This document shows, in pieces, positions 9,001-16,584 of a DNA stretch of 64,000 bases. Each line of letters begins with the position of its first letter. The first letter of the stretch is position 1. Source of the stretch: Brotaphodocola faecis. GTDB taxonomy: Bacteria > Bacillota > Clostridia > Lachnospirales > Lachnospiraceae. The DNA lies in NCBI RefSeq assembly GCF_040096075.1, contig NZ_JBBMFJ010000001.1, forward strand, positions 62,001 through 126,000, in the 5' to 3' direction. Under the pieces are notes generated by a model. That model ran no database searches. It was not told the DNA's origin and was given only the letters and a program-made list of their open reading frames with translations. Made by a program: the position numbers and the translations under genes.

Positions 9001-9888
9001 CTATTTTTTCCGTTCTACCAGCATGGTGATCAGATTCTCCAGGAATGGATTTTCTCCCGGAAGTTCTTTTAACAGGCTGACCGCACGGGCAGAGATTTCT
9101 GCCACGTCAGCCCTGGCCTGATCCAGCCCCACCAGTGTCACGTAGGTTGTCTTCTGATTTTTCTCATCGCTTAAGACCGGCTTGCCAAGTTCTTCGCTGG
9201 TGCTGGTCACATCCAGAATATCATCCTGGATCTGGAATGCCAGCCCCACCGCGGAAGCAATTTCTTCCACACGCTTCCCTTCTTCCTCTGACGCGCCGCC
9301 GAGAATGGCTCCGATCATCATGGAGGCCTCTAAGAGCGCCCCGGTCTTTAACCGGTAGATGAAATCCAGCTTTTCCTGCGGGATTGGTTTTCCGGTCAGT
9401 TCCACATCTACCACCTGGCCGCCGATCATGCCGTAAATACCGGTCTTCTCCGCCAGCACCTGAATGGCCTTTGCCGCCCGGTCCGGGTATGCCGTCATGG
9501 AAAATGCTTTCGATGCCGTCTCGAACGCATAGATCATCAGGGCGTCCCCCGCCAGCACTGCCATGTCGTAGCCAAATTTCTTCCAGGTGGTAGGAAGGCC
9601 GCGGCGGAGCTCATCGTTATCCATACAGGGAAGGTCATCGTGGATCAGGGAGGATGTGTGAATCATCTCCATGGCTGCCATGAAGGGCTCCACGGCCTTT
9701 TCCGTGCCGCCAAACAGATGGTACGTCTCTTCCATGAGCATGGGGCGCAGGCGCTTTCCGCCGGCCCGCACACTATAGTTCATAGCCTCAAAAATGGTTT
9801 TCTGATGTCCTTCTTCTTTCGGAAGGTAGCTTTCTACAACCGCTTCTACCTCACCGGTCCGTTTCTTCAGTTCTTCACGCATCTCCAT
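9001..9888 (-). CDS. ispA: Polyprenyl (farnesyl/geranylgeranyl) diphosphate synthase
   Basis: 295 residues from an ATG at 9888 with GAGG just upstream; a GTG at 9900 and an ATG at 9882 are alternatives. The first aspartate-rich motif is LIHDDLPCMDND and the second is FQIQDDILDVT; SVRAGGKRLRPML binds the diphosphate. It condenses IPP with allylic diphosphates, working downstream of the neighbouring dxs. The start overlaps the end of xseB. Product chain length cannot be read from the sequence. Confidence 0.93.
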   Translation of the reverse strand: MEMREELKKRTGEVEAVVESYLPKEEGHQKTIFEAMNYSVRAGGKRLRPMLMEETYHLFGGTEKAVEPFMAAMEMIHTSSLIHDDLPCMDNDELRRGLPTTWKKFGYDMAVLAGDALMIYAFETASKAFSMTAYPDRAAKAIQVLAEKTGIYGMIGGQVVDVELTGKPIPQEKLDFIYRLKTGALLEASMMIGAILGGASEEEGKRVEEIASAVGLAFQIQDDILDVTSTSEELGKPVLSDEKNQKTTYVTLVGLDQARADVAEISARAVSLLKELPGENPFLENLITMLVERKK

Positions 9889-10078
9889 CTTCCTCTGCAC
9901 CTCCCTGCAGGATGATCATCTGCTTTTCTACTTTATCGATCTTGTCATTGCAGGCCTTTACCAGCTTTATGCCTGCCTCATAGCAGGCAAAAGATTCCTC
10001 TAGTGTGGTGTCCGGAGACTCCAGCTTTTCCAGAAGTTCATCCAGCTCCGCAAAGGTCTGCTCTATTGATTTTTCCAT
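9875..10078 (-). CDS. xseB: Exodeoxyribonuclease VII small subunit
   Basis: 67 residues, the normal size for XseB. The sequence has ELDELLEKLESPDTTLEESFACYEAGIKLVKACNDKI, a helical hairpin that binds XseA. With XseA it forms exonuclease VII, which degrades single-stranded DNA. It lies 36 bases after xseA and overlaps the ispA start, so it is part of the nusB operon. Confidence 0.93.
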   Translation of the reverse strand: MEKSIEQTFAELDELLEKLESPDTTLEESFACYEAGIKLVKACNDKIDKVEKQMIILQGGAEEDGDA

Positions 10079-10114
10079 ATCTGCTCCTTTTTACCGCATG
10101 CCGCCTGCTCTGTC

Positions 10115-11350
10115 TCAATCATTACTTTCTGTCCTGTTATCCGGCGTTTTCTGATACGGTATCGTTTCGGTTACCTGTGCCAGAATCTTTCCATCGGAAA
10201 TGCGCAGGGTGATCTCTTCTCCCGGCGCTGTCTGAGCGACACTGGAAAGCCGTTTTCCCTCCGCGTCCGTCACAAATCCATATCCATTGCTGATCTTCGC
10301 GAGCGGCGATAATCCGTGCAGGCGTCCGCCAAGCAGTGCCAGACGGTGCCGCGCGCCGGTCATCTTCTGCTCCATGGCCCGCTTCATGGCATCTTCCGTG
10401 TCCGTAAGGCGCTGCCTCTGCTCCCGCAGCTTCCGCTCCGGATCGTGCAGCTGCAGGCGCAGGCGGTACTGCTCTGCCCGGTAACGGGCAAGTTCTGTCT
10501 TCCGCTCCATAGCCTGATTGAGCGCCGCCTGATAAGAAAGCCGCACTGTCTCAAACTGGCGGTAATCGAATACGGCCAGTTCTGCCGCCGCAGACGGGGT
10601 TGGTGCCCGCAAGTCTGCCACATAGTCCGCAATGGTCACGTCCGTCTCATGGCCTACCGCGGAGATGACCGGAGTCGCGCAGTCAAAGATGGCCCGCGCC
10701 ACAACCTCTTCGTTAAACGCCCATAAGTCCTCAATGGAACCGCCTCCGCGCCCTACGATCAGCACATCCAGACCCATACGGTCCAGCGTACGGATTCCGG
10801 CTGCAATGGAAGCAGCGGCTCCCGCCCCCTGCACCAGAGCAGGATATAAGACAAGCTGGACATAGGGATTTCTGCGGTTCGTGATATTCATGATATCCCG
10901 GATGGCCGCACCGGTAGAGGCCGTCACCACACCCACCGTCTTCGCGTACCGGGGAATGGGCTGCTTATACTCTGGCGCGAACATACCCATCTCTTCCAGT
11001 TCATCACGAAGCTTTAAGAAGCGCTGGTATAAGTCCCCGCGGCCCTCCTGTTCAATCTTTCTGGCATACAGCTGGTATTTTCCGTCGCGCTCGTAGACAT
11101 CGACCGAGCCGGTCACCACCACCTGCTGTCCTTCCTGTAACTGAAAAGAGAGACCTTTCCTCTGGCCGGCAAACATGACTGCCGCCAGAGTTCCGGTCCC
11201 GTCCTTCAGCGTAAAGTAAATATGTCCTGATGTATGGTACTTACAGTTTGAGACCTCGCCCCGCACCGTAATCCGGCTGAGGGCAAAGTCCTGGGCAAAC
11301 ATATTTTTAATGTAGGAATTCACCTGGGAAACAGAATAAATGCTGGCCAT
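10115..11350 (-). CDS. xseA: Exodeoxyribonuclease VII large subunit
   Basis: 411 residues. An N-terminal OB-fold (about 1-100, ITVRGEVSNCKYHTSGHIYFTLKD) is followed by the catalytic domain, with GVVTASTGAAIRDI, VGRGGGSIEDLWAFN and VISAVGHETDVTIADYVADLRAPTPSAAAEL. A coiled coil follows at about 260-350. It carries out the single-strand DNA hydrolysis of exonuclease VII. It starts one base after the nusB stop region. Confidence 0.96.
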   Translation of the reverse strand: MASIYSVSQVNSYIKNMFAQDFALSRITVRGEVSNCKYHTSGHIYFTLKDGTGTLAAVMFAGQRKGLSFQLQEGQQVVVTGSVDVYERDGKYQLYARKIEQEGRGDLYQRFLKLRDELEEMGMFAPEYKQPIPRYAKTVGVVTASTGAAIRDIMNITNRRNPYVQLVLYPALVQGAGAAASIAAGIRTLDRMGLDVLIVGRGGGSIEDLWAFNEEVVARAIFDCATPVISAVGHETDVTIADYVADLRAPTPSAAAELAVFDYRQFETVRLSYQAALNQAMERKTELARYRAEQYRLRLQLHDPERKLREQRQRLTDTEDAMKRAMEQKMTGARHRLALLGGRLHGLSPLAKISNGYGFVTDAEGKRLSSVAQTAPGEEITLRISDGKILAQVTETIPYQKTPDNRTESND

Positions 11351-11351
11351 A

Positions 11352-11804
11352 TTACTCCTCGGTCACAAGCTTCGCCAGCACACCGTTGATGAAAGCCGGT
11401 GAATCCTTTCCGCCAAATTTCTTCGCAAGGTTTACCGCCTCGTTGATGGCAACCTTGGAAGGCACCTCACTGTCGTACTGCATCTCATAAACAGCCTGAC
11501 GCAGGATGGTAAGCTCTACCTTTCCCATGCGGCTGGTCTTCCATCCCTGGGCTACCTCATCGATGCGGGCATCCAGTTCCGGGATCTTTCCGGCAATTCC
11601 TTCCACACGGTCGGTTAAGAAGGTTCGGTCAACCTCTTTCATCTCCACATTGTGGACAACTTCCTCTGTTCCGTTTTCTGCTACGTCGTCCTCCTGCGGA
11701 GCGTCAAAATACTGCTCCACCTGAGCCTTTATCTCCTCTGTCGGATAAAACTCTACTCCGAACAGGATCTTAAAACAATGCTCACGCATCTCTCTTCTGG
11801 TCAT
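11352..11804 (-). CDS. nusB: Transcription antitermination factor NusB
   Basis: 150 residues from the ATG at 11804 (GGAGG 10-14 bases upstream); the longer frame to 11858 starts inside a palindrome and is unlikely. MTRREMREHCFKILFGVEF is the usual N-terminus, and PSKVAINEAVNLAKKFGGKDSPAFINGVL is the conserved C-terminal block. An acidic insert of about 25 residues (DDVAENGTEEVVHNVEM) lies in the middle. NusB binds boxA RNA with NusE. It is the first gene of the operon that runs to recN. Confidence 0.94.
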   Translation of the reverse strand: MTRREMREHCFKILFGVEFYPTEEIKAQVEQYFDAPQEDDVAENGTEEVVHNVEMKEVDRTFLTDRVEGIAGKIPELDARIDEVAQGWKTSRMGKVELTILRQAVYEMQYDSEVPSKVAINEAVNLAKKFGGKDSPAFINGVLAKLVTEE

Positions 11805-11824
11805 CTGTCTTTCTTCCTCCTGAT

Positions 11825-11854
11825 GTAACTGTTCAGTGCCTGCCGCACAGTTAT
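11825..11854. repeat. Degenerate relative of the 27-bp palindromic element
   Basis: The arms GTAACTGT (11825-11832) and ACAGTTAT (11847-11854) match the arms of the elements at 12451 and 50571 except for the last base. The loop is 14 bases and starts TCAGTGCC instead of TCAGTACC. No flanking direct repeat is present. It lies in the leader between the nusB promoter and start codon. Confidence 0.45.
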
Positions 11855-11869
11855 TCAATCTTACGCATT

Positions 11870-11898
11870 ATCATAGCATACTTTTTTCAGTTTCACAA
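11870..11898 (-). promoter_or_regulatory. Putative promoter of the nusB-xseA-xseB-ispA-dxs-tlyA-nadK-argR-recN operon
   Basis: On the minus strand, TTGTGA (11893-11898), 17 bases and TATGAT (11870-11875). No other convincing terminator or large gap is seen before the hairpin after recN, so one transcript of about 8.8 kb is plausible. Confidence 0.5.
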
Positions 11899-11926
11899 GT
11901 GGAGCCGCTTTCACAGGGTATAAAAG

Positions 11927-11966
11927 TTGCCGCATCAGACACACTAGAGAGTATCTTATGCGGCAA
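11927..11966. other. Hairpin upstream of the YdcZ-type transporter gene
   Basis: A perfect 9-bp inverted repeat, TTGCCGCAT (11927-11935) and ATGCGGCAA (11958-11966), with a 22-base loop. On the plus strand it is followed by a T-rich stretch and then the SD of the transporter. It could be an attenuator for that gene or an operator in the divergent region. Confidence 0.45.
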
Positions 11967-11999
11967 AGGTTTTATTTTCTTACGAAAGGAGTCTTGTTT

Positions 12000-12428
12000 A
12001 TGTTTGGATTTCTGATTGCCCTTTTGTCCGGCGCCCTTATGAGCATCCAGGGGGTCTTAAATACCGGGCTGACCCGCCAGACCGGCATCTGGCTTTCTGC
12101 CGGCTGGGTTCAGCTCACTGCTTTTTTCACCTGCGTGGTTCTCTGGCTGTTTTCCGAACGGACGCCGGTTTCTTCTCTGCTCACCGTGCGGCCCTGGTAT
12201 ATGGCCATTGGCGGAGTGCTTGGTGCTTTCATCACCTGGACGGTCATCCGAAGTATGGACGGGCTCGGTCCGGCGAAGGCCACACTCTTTATTGTGGTAA
12301 CCCAGATTATTGTGGCCTACACCATTGAACTGTTCGGATGGTTCGGCGTGGAGAAAGCGCCTTTTGAATGGCGAAAAGTCATTGGCGCACTCATTGCAAT
12401 CGGAGGAATCGTGCTGTTTCACAGCTGA
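12000..12428 (+). CDS. YdcZ/DUF606-type small membrane transporter
   Basis: 142 residues, nearly all in four or five hydrophobic segments. The pattern GALMSIQGVLNTGLTRQTG at the N-terminus and a long C-terminal hydrophobic helix ending GGIVLFHS fit the EamA/DMT-related DUF606 (YdcZ) family of about 140-residue inner-membrane proteins. The substrate is unknown. The ATG at 12000 has AAGGAG 8 bases upstream; the longer frame from 11958 starts inside the hairpin and is rejected. It is transcribed away from nusB and convergent with the kinase-like gene at 12530. Confidence 0.82.
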   Translation: MFGFLIALLSGALMSIQGVLNTGLTRQTGIWLSAGWVQLTAFFTCVVLWLFSERTPVSSLLTVRPWYMAIGGVLGAFITWTVIRSMDGLGPAKATLFIVVTQIIVAYTIELFGWFGVEKAPFEWRKVIGALIAIGGIVLFHS

Positions 12429-12432
12429 ACAG

Positions 12433-12518
12433 GCCGGATCATGTTCCCGCGTAACTGTTCAGTACCCTCACAGTTACGTTCCCGCACTGAATTTCATCAT
12501 GCTGACAGATGATCCGGC
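12433..12518. other. 10-bp inverted repeat split by the palindromic element
   Basis: GCCGGATCAT (12433-12442) and ATGATCCGGC (12509-12518) are perfect complements between two convergent genes. Neither side has a clear T run. Removing the 27-bp insert and one direct repeat leaves a 51-bp stem-loop, so this may be an old terminator-like structure into which the element was inserted. Confidence 0.5.
12443..12485. mobile_element. 27-bp palindromic element, copy 1, with 8-bp direct repeats
   Basis: The element occupies 12451-12477: arm GTAACTGT, loop TCAGTACCCTC, arm ACAGTTAC. It is bordered on each side by GTTCCCGC (12443-12450 and 12478-12485). A second, identical element at 50571-50597 has a different flanking 8-mer, also duplicated. 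The pattern is that of target-site duplication. No protein-coding capacity exists, so it would have to move in trans. Confidence 0.75.
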
Positions 12519-12529
12519 AAAAGCTTCTC

Positions 12530-13567
12530 CTACCGCGGCAGATTTGTCCTGCCCTCCCGGTCCAGCATACGCAGAATAAAATCCACGGAACCGTCAATTC
12601 CGTAGGCTGCGCTGTTTAAGCACAGATCATAGTTGGAGGCATTGCCCCATTTTCTTCCGGTAAAGAAATGGTAATAGTCCTGATGATCCCGGTCCAGCTT
12701 TTTTAACAGATGCTTTGCCTTTTTCGCGCTTAAGCCCGGATGAAGCTCCATGGCACGGCGCAGGCGCCGCTCAAAGGGAGCTGTGATGAAAATGCTGATG
12801 TGCGGAATGTGATTGTTCGTCAGGATCACATCGGCGCAGCGACCCATCACAATGAAGTCCTCATGTTTTGCCATGTCGCAGATCAGATCACTCTGGTTGA
12901 AAAAGATGGCGTCGCGCTTACTTAAGCCATGGTAACGGCTGAACTCCGAAGCCCAGGTTTTTAAGGTCATCTTCTGGGTTTTCGCGAAAGCAGCCTCCTG
13001 ATTTGCCTTATCCATTTCTTTTCCCGGATAACTGCTCAGATCCTTTACATGATCCTTTTCCGCCTCCAGGCGTTTTAACACCGCGGAGAAGATTTCCGCG
13101 TCGTAGTAGTTGATCCGCAGGCGGTCTGCCAGGGTAAAGCCAATCTCATTGCCGCCGCAGCCGTAGGTACGGCTGATGCAGATGATCAGATGGTCCTTGC
13201 CGGAGAAACGGTTTTCCAGGTTTAAGGCATTTAAGCTGGCCATCTTCTGATCCAACACATCACCATCGCCAAAGCTGGTAGGCAGTGCCAGCACCTCATG
13301 CAGGATACTGGTGTACTCCCGCATGACCATGGAGCGGCTTTCCTTATCCGGAATGGTCCGTGCCATGTTGCTGATCAGCGCCAGCTCGCTTCGGAGCTGA
13401 TGGCCGCTGTCCCGCTGCATCATCAGATTCACAATCTCCGTCACGCAGCGTTCCCGGTCGCGGTTGAACACGCGGCCCAGAGAGGATCCCAGACGGGTAT
13501 AAACTTCCGCATCCAGATCATAGATGCGCTCCGCAAGCTCGCGGAGACTTTCCTGTGTATATTCCAT
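12530..13567 (-). CDS. Cytidylate-kinase-like protein with N-terminal helical domain
   Basis: 345 residues. The first 115 are helical and lack a recognised domain. From about 125 the protein matches the cytidylate-kinase-like family (Pfam PF13189 type): IICISRTYGCGGNEIGFTLADRL (a degenerate P-loop), FIVMGRCADVIL and DYYHFFTGRKWGNASNYDLCLNS. The P-loop lysine of true nucleotide kinases is replaced by Asn. A shorter paralog lies at 53323-53925. Substrate unknown; the family is common in gut Clostridia and is not the housekeeping Cmk. It ends close to the convergent YdcZ gene and follows the antiporter gene by 15 bases. Confidence 0.8.
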   Translation of the reverse strand: MEYTQESLRELAERIYDLDAEVYTRLGSSLGRVFNRDRERCVTEIVNLMMQRDSGHQLRSELALISNMARTIPDKESRSMVMREYTSILHEVLALPTSFGDGDVLDQKMASLNALNLENRFSGKDHLIICISRTYGCGGNEIGFTLADRLRINYYDAEIFSAVLKRLEAEKDHVKDLSSYPGKEMDKANQEAAFAKTQKMTLKTWASEFSRYHGLSKRDAIFFNQSDLICDMAKHEDFIVMGRCADVILTNNHIPHISIFITAPFERRLRRAMELHPGLSAKKAKHLLKKLDRDHQDYYHFFTGRKWGNASNYDLCLNSAAYGIDGSVDFILRMLDREGRTNLPR

Positions 13568-13582
13568 AGTCTGTTTCCCTCC

Positions 13583-14926
13583 TTATAAAAAGAATACCAG
13601 CATGTCCAGTAAAAATACCGGAATCAGAAATGTGACAGACCAGAGCAGGTAGCCGAAAAATGAAGGCATCCGGATACCATTCTCGTCGGAAATGGATTTG
13701 ACCATAAAGTTCGGCGCATTGCCGATGTAAGTGTTCGCTCCCATAAATACCGCGCCGCATGAGATAGCCTCCAGCATGGCAACCGGAACCGTTCCGAGAA
13801 TCGTCGGCATGCCCTCGGTAAAGCCCAGCGCTCCGGCCGTGGTCAGAAATACCAGGTAGGTCGGTGTATTATCCAGGAAGCTGGACAGGCATCCCGTTGC
13901 CCAGAACATCTCAAAGGGCTTGTTTAAGCCGAGGCTTGCGCCGTTTGCCTTTAAGATCATAAGGGCCGGCTGCATGGTAATGAAGATACCGACAAAGAGT
14001 ACGGCAACCTCATGAATGGCGCCCCAGGTAAAGTGGTTCTTCCGGCGGATTTCTGCATTTGTGGTTTTAAAGGACAGAAACGCTGCCGCAAGAATGATCA
14101 CCACCTCAATCAGAGCCGGGTAGGTTAAGGTTACCTCTCCAAACAGATGGATACCGCGGACTGCACCCTCTGCATCCTGAAATGCTGCCATACCCGGTAA
14201 TGTTCCGCTTAAAATCACGGCAGCCACGATCATAGCCAGAAAGATCAGGTTGTGAAGTCCCAGAATATGGACCTCCGTACCCGGCTTGCTGATATCCGGT
14301 TTTAAGCCTTCCGCAATGTCTTTCCGGTAAGCCCTGCGGTCCAGAAAATAAAATACCGTCAGTAAAATCACCACATTAAACAGAAGAACCGGTAACAGAT
14401 GAAGGCTCCAGAAAAACGGAACACCACGCATAAAGCCCATTAAAAGCGGCGGATCGCCAATCGGCGTTAAGCAGCCTCCGATATTGGAAATCAGGAAAAT
14501 GAAGAAGACCATAATGTGGCTTCTCCGCTTTCTCCAGGCATTCATCTTAATGATGGGACGCACCATCAGCATGCTGGCACCGGTGGTGCCGATCCAGCTC
14601 GAGAGCATGGTGCCGATCAGAAGAAGTCCCACATTGATGCGTGGGGAACCCGCCAGATCCCCCTCCAGGGTAATGTTACCTGAAACACAAAAAAGACCGA
14701 ACAGCAAAATGATAAATGTCAGATAATCATCTACGATACATTCCAACACCTTCTCAAACGCCTGCCCGGGGCCATACACAAACGCAAAGGGCAGCACAAA
14801 CAGCAGCGACCAGAATACGACCGCATGGGGCTGGTGTGCCTCCCACCACTCTGCTTTTACCAGCGGCAGCACCGCGATACAGAGCAGAAGTCCCGCAAAT
14901 GGAATACAAAATGCAAGATTCATCAT
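13583..14926 (-). CDS. NhaD/UIT6-like sodium:proton antiporter family protein
   Basis: About 447 residues with 11-13 predicted hydrophobic segments. TTGASMLMVRPIIKMN, IGGCLTPIGDPPLLMGFMRGVPFFW and CLSSFLDNTPTYLVFL resemble the ion-transporter superfamily (NhaD, UIT6). The likely role is Na+/H+ exchange or organic anion transport at the membrane. Three consecutive ATG codons (14929, 14926, 14923) follow AAGGAGGG; the second or third has the better spacing. It may be co-transcribed with the kinase-like gene. The substrate cannot be told from the sequence. Confidence 0.8.
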   Translation of the reverse strand: MMNLAFCIPFAGLLLCIAVLPLVKAEWWEAHQPHAVVFWSLLFVLPFAFVYGPGQAFEKVLECIVDDYLTFIILLFGLFCVSGNITLEGDLAGSPRINVGLLLIGTMLSSWIGTTGASMLMVRPIIKMNAWRKRRSHIMVFFIFLISNIGGCLTPIGDPPLLMGFMRGVPFFWSLHLLPVLLFNVVILLTVFYFLDRRAYRKDIAEGLKPDISKPGTEVHILGLHNLIFLAMIVAAVILSGTLPGMAAFQDAEGAVRGIHLFGEVTLTYPALIEVVIILAAAFLSFKTTNAEIRRKNHFTWGAIHEVAVLFVGIFITMQPALMILKANGASLGLNKPFEMFWATGCLSSFLDNTPTYLVFLTTAGALGFTEGMPTILGTVPVAMLEAISCGAVFMGANTYIGNAPNFMVKSISDENGIRMPSFFGYLLWSVTFLIPVFLLDMLVFFL

Positions 14927-14993
14927 CATTCCCTCCTTGTCTCCCTGTTTAGTCTTGAACAGTCAAATTGTTCTTCCTCGGAAACAACCATGG

Positions 14994-15022
14994 ATTATAG
15001 CACCTTTCTTCTGAAAATGTAA
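14994..15022 (-). promoter_or_regulatory. Putative promoter of the antiporter gene
   Basis: On the minus strand, TTACAT (15017-15022), 17 bases and TATAAT (14994-14999), about 70 bases before the start codons. Confidence 0.5.
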
Positions 15023-15110
15023 CCATCGATATTTTATTGTCACACTTTTTTACAACATTTTAACGCATTGGCCCTCCCAATTCACAGCCAGATGCCAAAG
15101 ATGAAAAAGC

Positions 15111-15236
15111 ATCCGGCTTGCCGGATTCTCGCGCCGAGGCGCGGTTGCTTCAGCAACCATCTGCCATTGCGCCGAGTGCGCATCCTCGCGGAGCTTTTTT
15201 GTATGATAGGACGCAATTTCCTATCATACAAAAAAG
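15111..15236. repeat. Multi-hairpin intergenic element
   Basis: Consecutive inverted repeats: ATCCGG/CCGGAT (15111-15126); CGCGC/GCGCG (15130-15143); GGTTGC/GCAACC with loop TTCA (15143-15158); TGCGC/GCGCA (15168-15182); CTC/GAG (15185-15193); and an 18-bp perfect repeat, 15194-15211 against 15219-15236, with loop CGCAATT. The motif GCGCCGAG occurs twice (15131-15138 and 15169-15176). This looks like a composite REP-type element; whether it is dispersed in the genome cannot be told from one copy. Confidence 0.6.
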
Positions 15237-15258
15237 CCGGCCCGTTTCCGGGCCAGCC
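15230..15258 (-). terminator. Terminator after the Asp23 gene
   Basis: On the minus strand a GC-rich 9-bp stem with one mismatch (15236-15244 against 15249-15257) and a 4-base GAAA loop runs straight into TTTTTT. The T run is shared with the outer arm of the neighbouring 18-bp inverted repeat. Confidence 0.85.
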
Positions 15259-15277
15259 TTCTGACTTTGCTTTCTTT

Positions 15278-15661
15278 TTACTGCTCGTTGATGTTGACAC
15301 CTGCGATGCGGATGTTAACATCCAGCACGGTAAGTCCGGTCATGTTCTCGATGGCGGACTTGACACGGTCCTGCACACGCTCACTCACATCCGGGATGTT
15401 GTAGCCATACTTGATGTTTAAGGACAGGTCTACGGACACATGCTCCTCTGTCACGTCTACCTTTACGCCCTTGGACAGGTTCTTCATGCCAAGCTTTCCA
15501 ACCAGTTCGTTGGTGATGTTGCCAGCCATGGAATCCACGCCGTCTACCTCAGTTGCTGCCAGGCCTGCAATGATAGCTACCACTTCATCCGCGATGCGCA
15601 CCTCTCCCATCATCTCTTTTTCATATAATTTATGTGTATTTCTTCCTTCTAACTCTGCCAC
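15278..15661 (-). CDS. Asp23/Gls24 family envelope-stress protein
   Basis: 127 residues, matching the Asp23 fold throughout: GEVRIADEVVAIIAGLAATEVDGVDSMAG, then KGVKVDVTEEHVSVDLSLNIKYGYNIPDVSERVQDRVKSAIENMTGLTVLDVNIRIAGV. These abundant proteins associate with the membrane and respond to envelope stress; the exact role in Clostridia is unsettled. The start is a GTG at 15661, fixed by AGGAGGG 7 bases upstream. It has its own terminator and lies just downstream of spoIIIAH, between the spoIIIA and nusB groups as in related genomes. Confidence 0.92.
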   Translation of the reverse strand: MAELEGRNTHKLYEKEMMGEVRIADEVVAIIAGLAATEVDGVDSMAGNITNELVGKLGMKNLSKGVKVDVTEEHVSVDLSLNIKYGYNIPDVSERVQDRVKSAIENMTGLTVLDVNIRIAGVNINEQ

Positions 15662-15765
15662 AGTGTTCCCTCCTCAGATCAGACAGATTTCACGGCCTTT
15701 GCCCGAAATCTTTATTTCCTATAGTATAACAAATCTGCCCTGATTTGCAAAGGGGCTTTTGTTTT

Positions 15766-16569
15766 TTAATCCTCCAGATTCAAAAGCGTAATGATAATAT
15801 TTTCCGCACTAACCTCCGTTTTGCGCTTCACGATATCCTCGATCTGGGCCCGCTGCTGGTCAGTGATGGAGGGCGCGTTGATGACCACATCCACCTTTCC
15901 ATCGGTCAGGCTTACCACCGGATCCGCAAAGCCCCGGGCCTGCAGAAGCGTCTCCGCCGCGTTTTCTTTTTCTGCCACCGCGGTCAGGGCGATCATATTC
16001 TGGATGGCCTCCTGCTTGGCAGACTCGTCAATGTTCGTGCTGTTGATGATGGAATTTAAGGTTTCCTTATTTCTTGCCCGGATCTGTTCCCGGTTTAACT
16101 GCACCCCTGCTATGTAATCCGAAACTGTAAGGCCGCTGGTCAGCACTGCCTCGCCCGGATTTTCCATCCCGGCCTCCTCACCGCCATCCCAGCTGTCAAT
16201 CTCGGCCAGCTCCGTTCCCGCATCTGATTCTGCCAGAAGGCTTCCCTCCTGCGATGCCTCTGCCTGAAGTCCGGATCCTTCCGCCTGGGGCTGCGCCTCC
16301 TCGATGACGGCACTGTCTCCCAGTCCGTTTTTCTGGTTCTCCGCCAGCAGGTCCTCCTCGGAAATATCAAAGGTTCCTGCCTGATAAATTCCGTCTCCGG
16401 CGCTGGCCTCCAGTTCCCGTTTTCCCGCGTAATTCAGATATCCGGCAGCCGCAATCATAATGGCCAGGGTCGTGATGATGATCTGATTTCTTCGAAACAG
16501 TTTCTTCATATTGATGTCCTGCTTTCCTGTTCCTTCCTGTTTTGGTATTCCTTCCCGTTTCAGTCTCAT
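15766..16569 (-). CDS. spoIIIAH: Stage III sporulation protein AH
   Basis: 267 residues from the ATG at 16569 (AAGGAG 7 bases upstream), or 247 from an internal ATG at 16509 that gives the family-like N-terminus MKKLFRRNQIIITTLAIMIAAAGYLNY. One membrane segment lies in that block. An acidic, Gln/Glu-rich linker precedes a C-terminal ring-building domain (about 175-267) similar to the YscJ/FliF fold. SpoIIIAH sits in the mother-cell membrane and binds forespore SpoIIQ to form the feeding channel. Last gene of the spoIIIA operon, 15 bases after AG. Confidence 0.95.
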   Translation of the reverse strand: MRLKREGIPKQEGTGKQDINMKKLFRRNQIIITTLAIMIAAAGYLNYAGKRELEASAGDGIYQAGTFDISEEDLLAENQKNGLGDSAVIEEAQPQAEGSGLQAEASQEGSLLAESDAGTELAEIDSWDGGEEAGMENPGEAVLTSGLTVSDYIAGVQLNREQIRARNKETLNSIINSTNIDESAKQEAIQNMIALTAVAEKENAAETLLQARGFADPVVSLTDGKVDVVINAPSITDQQRAQIEDIVKRKTEVSAENIIITLLNLED

Positions 16570-16584
16570 ACCGACGCTCCTTTT

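Larger units (their letters stand above)
14930..15277. other. Intergenic region between antiporter and Asp23
   Basis: This 348-base stretch without a gene holds the antiporter promoter (14994-15022), a dense cluster of inverted repeats (15111-15236) and the Asp23 terminator (15230-15258). A minus-strand frame across it encodes only Arg-rich, repeat-derived peptide and is not called as a gene. Confidence 0.7.

Noticed and set aside
15082..15321. 79-codon minus-strand frame rich in Arg and Lys between Asp23 and the antiporter
   Set aside because: It begins inside the Asp23 gene and runs through the terminator and the multi-hairpin element; the peptide simply reflects repeat DNA.
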